From Pachypanchax playfairii (Eukaryota > Chordata > Actinopteri > Cyprinodontiformes > Aplocheilidae), in the NCBI GenBank assembly GCA_006937955.1, contig SSNP01000069.1, positions 1,445,540 through 1,509,539 of the forward strand: 64,000 nucleotides of DNA, written 5' to 3'. The notes beneath the pieces are model-generated. The model ran no database searches and was not told where the DNA came from. It saw nothing but the letters and a program-made list of their open reading frames with translations. Shown one piece after another: positions 60,601 to 64,000 of the stretch (position 1 is the stretch's first letter; each line of letters opens with the position of its first letter). Made by a program: the position numbers and the translations under genes.

Positions 60601-62771
60601 GGTCCCCTTGCAGAAAATCAGCCCCAAAGCATGATGTTTCCACCCCCATGCTTTACAGTAGGTATGGTGTTCTTTGGATCCAACTCAGCATTCTTTCCCC
60701 TCCAAACACGACAAGTTGAGTTTCTACCAAAAAGTTCTATTTTGGTTTCATCTGACCATATGATGTTCTCCCAATCCTCTTCTGGATCATCCAAATGCTC
60801 TCTAGCAAACCGCAGACGGGCCTGGACGTGTCCTGGCTTCAGCAGGGGGACACGTCTGGCACTGCAGGATTTGAGTCCCTGGCGGCGTAGTGTGTTACTG
60901 ATGGTAGCCTTTGTTACTTTGGTCCCAGCTCTCTGCAGGTCATTCACTAGGTCCCTCCGTGTGGTTCTGGGATTTTTGCTCACCGTTCTTGTGATCATTT
61001 TGACCCCACGGGGTGAGATCTTGCGTGGAGCCCCAGATCGAGGGAGATTATCAGTGGTCTTGTATGTCTTCCATTTTCTAATAATTGCTCCCACAGTTGA
61101 TTTCTTCACACCAAGCTGCTTACCTATTGCAGATTCAGTCTTCCCAGCCTGGTGAAGGTCTACAATTTTGTTTCTGGTGTNGAGGAGAAGATATCTGGAG
61201 TGTTCTCCTGGATCTGCCTCAGATAAGCATCAGAAAACTGATGAAAAAAACTAGACTATTTTCGTTTTAAACTAAAATCCATTTCAAATCTAGAAGAAGT
61301 TCCACTAACTTATGAGTAAACACTCAATTCAGGCTTAATGCCATTCAACTGATGCCACAACACACTGTGACAGTGAGAGAATTCCTCCCTGGGATGAAAA
61401 ACCCTCAACAACTCATTTTGATCAGATAAACAATGTTTACTGGAGTGTAACGAGAGGCTGGTAAATCTTTACCCCCACCAGAAACGCGGTGTTGGATAAT
61501 ACAGAACCGATACAAAGCTTGAAGGATCCAACCGTGGGATCCAATAAAAACCCACTTGGCACATAATCCGTAAAGGTTGCATCAACGTTCCTCAACATGG
61601 TCATATGGGATCAAGAGCGGAAGTCTTTTCCATCAAAAACACATCAGAACCTTATCAGCTTAGGACATCATTTCATGGGGAAGTAATAGAAACAAACCCT
61701 GAAGGTGACATTAGATTTCTGAGAGGAAATTATGGAATTAATAACAAAATAAATGTGAACAAAAGGACTGTTAAGCATATTATAGTTTAATTAGTTAATA
61801 TATTTAGTTGTTATAATTAATCTGTCTGATGTGAAAGTACACAAACTGATCACAAGCACTGTTTTCCGTTTTACTGAGAAAAAAATCTTCATGCACTTCT
61901 TCCACGTTCAACATTTAAATATTTAACTATATAAAAAAACACAATGTAAATTATAATTCTTTATGAACAAAATGGGAATAAATGTCAGCTGAAGATAAAC
62001 ATTTAAATATGTACTTCCTCTGATCTTCAGTCCCTCCACTGATCAACATGAACATGGATCTCAATGTTTTACACAAATTCTACCAATAAAACAACAAAAT
62101 ATCAATAAGAATAGCAACTTGCTCTCCTGCAGTTTACTTACTTCAAGAATATATTTCTGCAGAGACTGGATGTCTTTTAGAGCCTCTGGGTCTCGGTGAA
62201 TAACGACCACCTCCTTCAGCGGATACTGAAACACACACCGAACAGATGCATCAGTGTTCTACAAAAACTTACACAAAACCCTAATAAATCCATTTTACAT
62301 GAGAAAGATCATTTCTTTCCAACTCTGGCATTGTGGTTAAACATATAACCCAAATTCATCTTGAGTCAAATTTGTCATTTTATAACAATTTAAAGTAAAA
62401 CTTGTGATTCTGAGAAGATAAAAATTAATCCTAATCCCAAATTATTCTTGACTCAGTCAAACTGACCCCGTATTTGAACATTTCTGCAAAGCAGATGATA
62501 GATTGAGTCTGATTGTACTTTTTCTTTTGGTATGTAATTTATTCTTTTAAAAAAATGATATAAATCAGTCCAAAAAGGATTTAAAAATTGAACAACAGCT
62601 GGAATTTGTAATTTGAATGTTACATGTTGTTTCACCTCGAACAGTAAAATGAGTGAGTGGTGATCTACCTTGATGGGCAGCGTCTTCCTGTCTCTAATCA
62701 CTCTGCCAAGCTCAATCACAGACTGCATCTGTGAGACAGCACTCTCAATGCGCTTGTCAATCAAATTCTCC
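45521..62771 (-). CDS. iars1: Isoleucyl-tRNA synthetase, cytosolic: last 11 exons
   Basis: The enzyme attaches isoleucine to tRNA-Ile in the cytosol and belongs to the multi-tRNA-synthetase complex. Eleven exons in the window encode about 457 C-terminal residues of roughly 1260; the catalytic, editing and most anticodon-binding parts lie beyond the right edge. Residues 1-120 have the conserved GRVIRDRKT, YPLKEVVVIH and RAEPDHMVLGKRLKGAFKAV blocks; 159-190 have LLDVTPDQSMVDEGVARE. From about residue 250 the vertebrate-specific UNE-I appendage contains two copies of a 'LL-x-NP-x-G-x-N ... FG' module. All introns are GT-AG and every split codon joins correctly. The stop follows VLPTTAES. I am very sure of the identity, which rests on remembered vertebrate IARS1 sequence. 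The introns hold many mobile elements but no exon appears damaged. Confidence 0.96.
45815..46045 (+). repeat. Decayed dispersed repeat, family A copy 2
   Basis: In the last iars1 intron. It has 'gtccatcacagggacacaca', 'gggaggaagctggagaaaat', and 'tttgaactcaggaccttctt', ending in 'gcaccaccgtgcaac'. A common fish repeat of unclear class. Confidence 0.6.
46733..46885 (-). CDS. iars1: iars1 exon, second UNE-I repeat
   Basis: 153 nt, phase 1 at both ends. It encodes CQTGDVGTLLLANPAGQN, then EAAKVFGLRSRWLKLYLDQD. Donor GTAAT, acceptor CTTCAG. Confidence 0.96.
46989..47347. other. (AAT)n repeat and 334-N assembly gap
   Basis: AAT repeats at 46989-47013 lead straight into N at 47014-47347, inside an iars1 intron. 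Sequence after the gap ('ctttatttatatagcacctt') is a common fish repeat end. Confidence 0.95.
48235..48381 (-). CDS. iars1: iars1 exon, UNE-I beta segment 2
   Basis: 147 nt, phase 1 at both ends. It encodes LSSSTDLQAQTGKTLYVTSD, then GTLLCPYVNLLLCNAQPA. Donor GTGAG. Confidence 0.96.
48481..48603 (-). CDS. iars1: iars1 exon, first UNE-I repeat
   Basis: 123 nt, phase 1 at both ends. It encodes GVVLLENPRGDNRPDLDKLK, then KVCSSIFGTNNSPLRFSSGA. Donor GTAAT. Only 99 nt of intron separates it from the next exon downstream. Confidence 0.96.
48695..48815 (-). CDS. iars1: iars1 exon, UNE-I beta segment 1
   Basis: 121 nt starting in phase 0 and ending in phase 1. It encodes LKGSDLEFTIVKGSSPSRAP, then GPACTYVNIKVKVDNKEQ. 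Donor GTAGC; 91-nt intron follows. Confidence 0.96.
48983..49159 (-). CDS. iars1: iars1 exon
   Basis: 177 nt, 59 whole codons: GHLVPSDEITVYYRCLPEVE, then VIKVHTEFIMATIKAPLLPF and a segment ending EEKTQ. The donor is GTCTGA, canonical GT but a weak +3 to +6 match. Confidence 0.95.
50321..51144. mobile_element. TTAA-type MITE in an iars1 intron, third family
   Basis: TTAA at 50321-50324 is followed by AGAGCAACTCACC. The right end reads GGGAGAGTTGCACT then TTTA, a one-base decay. The interior holds an imperfect direct duplication with a spacing of about 205 bp ('gttattctgtttgtcgtagt' near 50577 and 50764). No coding capacity. Confidence 0.65.
51293..51388 (-). CDS. iars1: iars1 exon
   Basis: 96 nt, 32 codons: VLVLLDVTPDQSMVDEGVAR and EVINRIQKLRKK. 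Donor GTGAAG, acceptor GTGCAG. Highly conserved in cytosolic IleRS. Confidence 0.97.
52663..53284 (+). mobile_element. TTAA-type MITE with ATG and splice donor, fourth family
   Basis: TTAA at 52663-52666, then AGCTGATATCC; the right end is CAGCAGCT then TTAA at 53281-53284. It carries an ATG at 52846 with five codons (MAESP) directly followed by GTAAGTG at 52861, and a CCAAT-type site near 53098-53106. It lies on the plus strand, opposite to iars1. Confidence 0.6.
53550..53662 (-). CDS. iars1: iars1 exon
   Basis: 113 nt; first codon split (G plus GA, Gly), then SIVVDGHELHEEDLRLMYTF and DQSSGSAAQYEAHSDAQ. Donor GTATG, acceptor TTTCAG. Confidence 0.97.
57243..57655 (+). pseudogene. hAT transposase remnant
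   Basis: The frame 57256-57498 includes RRIPATQRQSIESVFSSFLP and YDKKAKRHSDVAA, which resemble the region after the BED zinc finger in Ac-type hAT transposases ('...xKYDxxSxRxxxI'). About 40 bp of unrelated sequence follows, then a right end 'tcttatatcgcccagctct', the complement of the GAGCTGGGCGATA tip of fish elements of this kind. The catalytic core is missing. The left end was not located. The hAT call is a judgement from a short match. Confidence 0.45.
58142..58316 (-). CDS. iars1: iars1 exon
   Basis: 175 nt: ELNVRQLTLSTDKDKYGIRL, RAEPDHMVLGKRLKGAFKAV and TASIKELTSEQLEAFQKK plus one base. Donor GTATT. The acceptor CCCATAG lies 11 nt after a run of 21 T on the transcribed strand. Confidence 0.97.
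58328..58348. repeat. A21 homopolymer
   Basis: It reads as T21 in the iars1 transcript just upstream of the 3' splice site of exon 58142-58316, so it may act as its polypyrimidine tract. Confidence 0.9.
59482..59968. repeat. Duplicated segment D1, probably allelic
   Basis: 487 bp, repeated at 61182-61668 at a constant offset of 1700 bp with a few substitutions (such as 'ccatatcaaatc' versus 'ccatttcaaatc'). It ends exactly at the Tc1 insertion point. Confidence 0.9.
59970..61180 (-). mobile_element. Tc1/mariner element, second copy, cut by an assembly N
   Basis: The end CAGTGGGGCAAAAAAGTATT lies at 59970 after TA (59968-59969). The element reads on the minus strand and stops at the N at 61181, about 390 bp before its expected other end. 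It is nearly identical to 12498-14098 over the shared part, so both copies moved recently. Confidence 0.9.
60186..61180 (-). pseudogene. Tc1 transposase with nonsense mutation
   Basis: Reads from residue 11 (TRNKIVDLHQ) to the ITKY end of the 340-residue protein at 12860-13882. The codon for Cys197 in LWGCF is TGA instead of TGT, which splits the frame into 60618-61180 and the part below it. Another difference is Ile51 to Thr. Catalytic Asp153, Asp244 and Glu279 are otherwise kept. The first ten codons are lost at the N. It lies in an iars1 intron in the same orientation as the gene. Confidence 0.92.
61182..61668. repeat. Duplicated segment D2, probably allelic
   Basis: Second copy of 59482-59968. 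It continues past the insertion point into unique intron sequence ('catttcatggggaag') without a Tc1 element. Confidence 0.9.
62142..62225 (-). CDS. iars1: iars1 exon
   Basis: 84 nt, 28 codons: YPLKEVVVIHRDPEALKDIQ and SLQKYILE. Consensus donor GTAAGT, acceptor GTTTCAG. Confidence 0.97.
62669..62771 (-). CDS. iars1: iars1 exon, most 5' in the window
   Basis: 103 nt: last base of a split codon, then ENLIDKRIESAVSQMQSVIE and LGRVIRDRKTLPIK. This is the end of the anticodon-binding helical region. Donor GTAGA, acceptor TTTTGCAG. Confidence 0.97.
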
Positions 62772-62790
62772 CTGCAAAATAGGGGATGAA

Positions 62791-62919
62791 TAAATGAATG
62801 AATGAATGAATGAAGGAAGGAAGGAAGGAAGGAAGGAAGGAAGGAAGGAAGGAAGGAAGGAAGGAAGGAAGGAAGGAAGGAAGGAAGGAAGGAAGGAAGG
62901 AAGGAAGGAAGGAAGGAAG
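62791..62919. repeat. (GAAT)n-(GGAA)27 microsatellite
   Basis: About five GAAT units, then 27 GGAA-type units (62812-62919). On the iars1 strand it reads CTTC repeats, about 40-150 nt upstream of a 3' splice site. Confidence 0.95.
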
Positions 62920-63119
62920 ATGCATGGCGTATCATCATGTAATAAGTAGTCTTAATAAACCCACAACATTACAGCTCTGATATGAGATTAGTAAAGCTTT
63001 TTAAATGAAAATACAAATGTAAAATACTTCTTTGCAAGAGAACCTTATAATATCCACCCTTTATTTTACATAAGACAAAACTTCTCTGTGCAAAACTGGG
63101 AACAACTTAGTGATGTTAT

Positions 63120-63723
63120 TTAAAGAGGCCCTTCCATTAAAAACAGTTTTTCTGAGGTTTCTGTTGAATATTTTAGCTCCACAGGTGTTCTTACCTTCAT
63201 AGTGGGTGTAAAAACAGGTCAATAACTTCTCTTTCAGTTTTTATCTCTCAAACTACGCAGGTGGTGATAACACCCGAGTTCTCCCAAGTCCAAACGGCCT
63301 GTATCTGTTACATCACAACTCCTTTGTTCGTTAGTATTCATCAGCTCCCGCAGTTGAAACCACACCTAGCATGCTGCTGGCTAAAAGCTGTTAGCATAAG
63401 ACCTAGCACACAGAAAGACACGACGTCTGACGTTGCCATGCACAGCGGGGCAGGAAACAGTATTCTTTGCTCTCATAGGCTACTTTGTTAGCCAATCAGA
63501 GTCCAGCAAATTCAAACAATGAATATGAATGAGTTGCTGACGAAGCAATCGAAGCAGCCTGACGGAAGGAGCCGGAACCACCCGAATTTTAACGCAGACA
63601 GATTTAAAGGTCTGTTCATAAGTGTTTCTTAACGTTTTTTAGATATAAAATGTTTCATATTACAGGTTAATACTTATAAAATAACCACAAAGTCCTGAAA
63701 TGTGTATGAAATGGACTCTTTAA
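63120..63723 (-). mobile_element. TTAA-flanked promoter-like MITE, copy 7 (full length)
   Basis: TTAA at 63120-63123 and 63720-63723; 604 bp, in the same orientation as iars1, whose intron contains it. On the minus strand it has the CCAAT block ('ctctgattggctaacaaag'), CRE-like 'gtcagacgtcgtgtc', and ATG-AAG followed by GTAAGAACAC, with the ATG at 63200-63198. Confidence 0.8.
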
Positions 63724-64000
63724 ACAAACTCTTTAATCGTGATGTTCTCATTAATCAGAAATATTTTAAATAATACCTGAAGAAAAAGCAATGACATGGT
63801 GCTACAAATAAATACAACCACATTTTAATACCATCAGTTATTTTGCAGGATCATCCTGATCACCTCTGGCTTGGAAGCTGAACATCCAGAGATGATCACT
63901 AACAAAAAGGGATTCTAACCCAAACAGTTTGCTCCTTCCAGTGTTTACAAAACTCTGATTCCAGGGAGAGCCAGTCTTTCACTGACTGGGAGCAGCTGCT

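Noticed and set aside
63800..64000. Another iars1 exon at the right edge
   Set aside because: No minus-strand frame matches the residues expected just upstream of ENLIDKR, and no suitable acceptor and donor pair was found.

Overview
This window is vertebrate nuclear DNA, almost certainly from a ray-finned (teleost) fish. It has one spliced host gene with GT-AG introns, dense Tc1, hAT, Harbinger, L2 and Ty3/gypsy elements, abundant dinucleotide repeats, and no bacterial-style gene packing. The species cannot be fixed from sequence alone.

The only host gene I can support is on the minus strand at 45.5-62.8 kb: the last 11 coding exons of cytosolic isoleucyl-tRNA synthetase (iars1). They encode about 457 C-terminal residues, namely the end of the anticodon-binding region and the whole UNE-I appendage. 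The reading frame continues exactly across all ten introns, and the stop codon and a poly(A) signal are present. The 5' part of the gene lies beyond the right edge. Its introns carry a Tc1 copy with a nonsense mutation, several MITEs, a hAT remnant and long simple repeats.

From 1 to about 45 kb I see no host exon. This part is a graveyard of transposons, some well preserved. There is a Tc1/mariner element with an intact 340-residue DDE transposase and about 200-bp inverted repeats (12.5-14.1 kb), and an internally deleted Tc1 (3.6 kb). A Ty3/gypsy 5' LTR with the start of gag lies at 7.7-8.8 kb. Non-LTR pieces include an L2 reverse transcriptase split by another insertion (30.4-31.8 kb), a restriction-like-endonuclease LINE tail (12.1 kb) and an APE-type LINE with deleted middle (38.3 kb). 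A Harbinger deletion derivative (36.6 kb) has a TTA target duplication, and hAT MITEs have 8-bp duplications. A solo LTR lies at 32.4-33.3 kb.

Two themes stand out. First, several MITE families share TTAA flanks and AG-starting ends. The commonest (full length about 600 bp, six or seven occurrences here) carries a CCAAT-box block and a conserved ATG-AAG followed by a consensus 5' splice site, so it may be a mobile promoter plus first-exon module. Second, a 36-bp minisatellite has grown in frame out of the C-terminal codons of a LINE ORF at two loci.

Caution: four single-N positions (7670, 20329, 40129, 61181) and the 51-N gap at 16395 are flanked by near-identical repeated segments. They look like two alleles placed end to end by the assembler, so several apparent tandem duplications may not exist in the animal.
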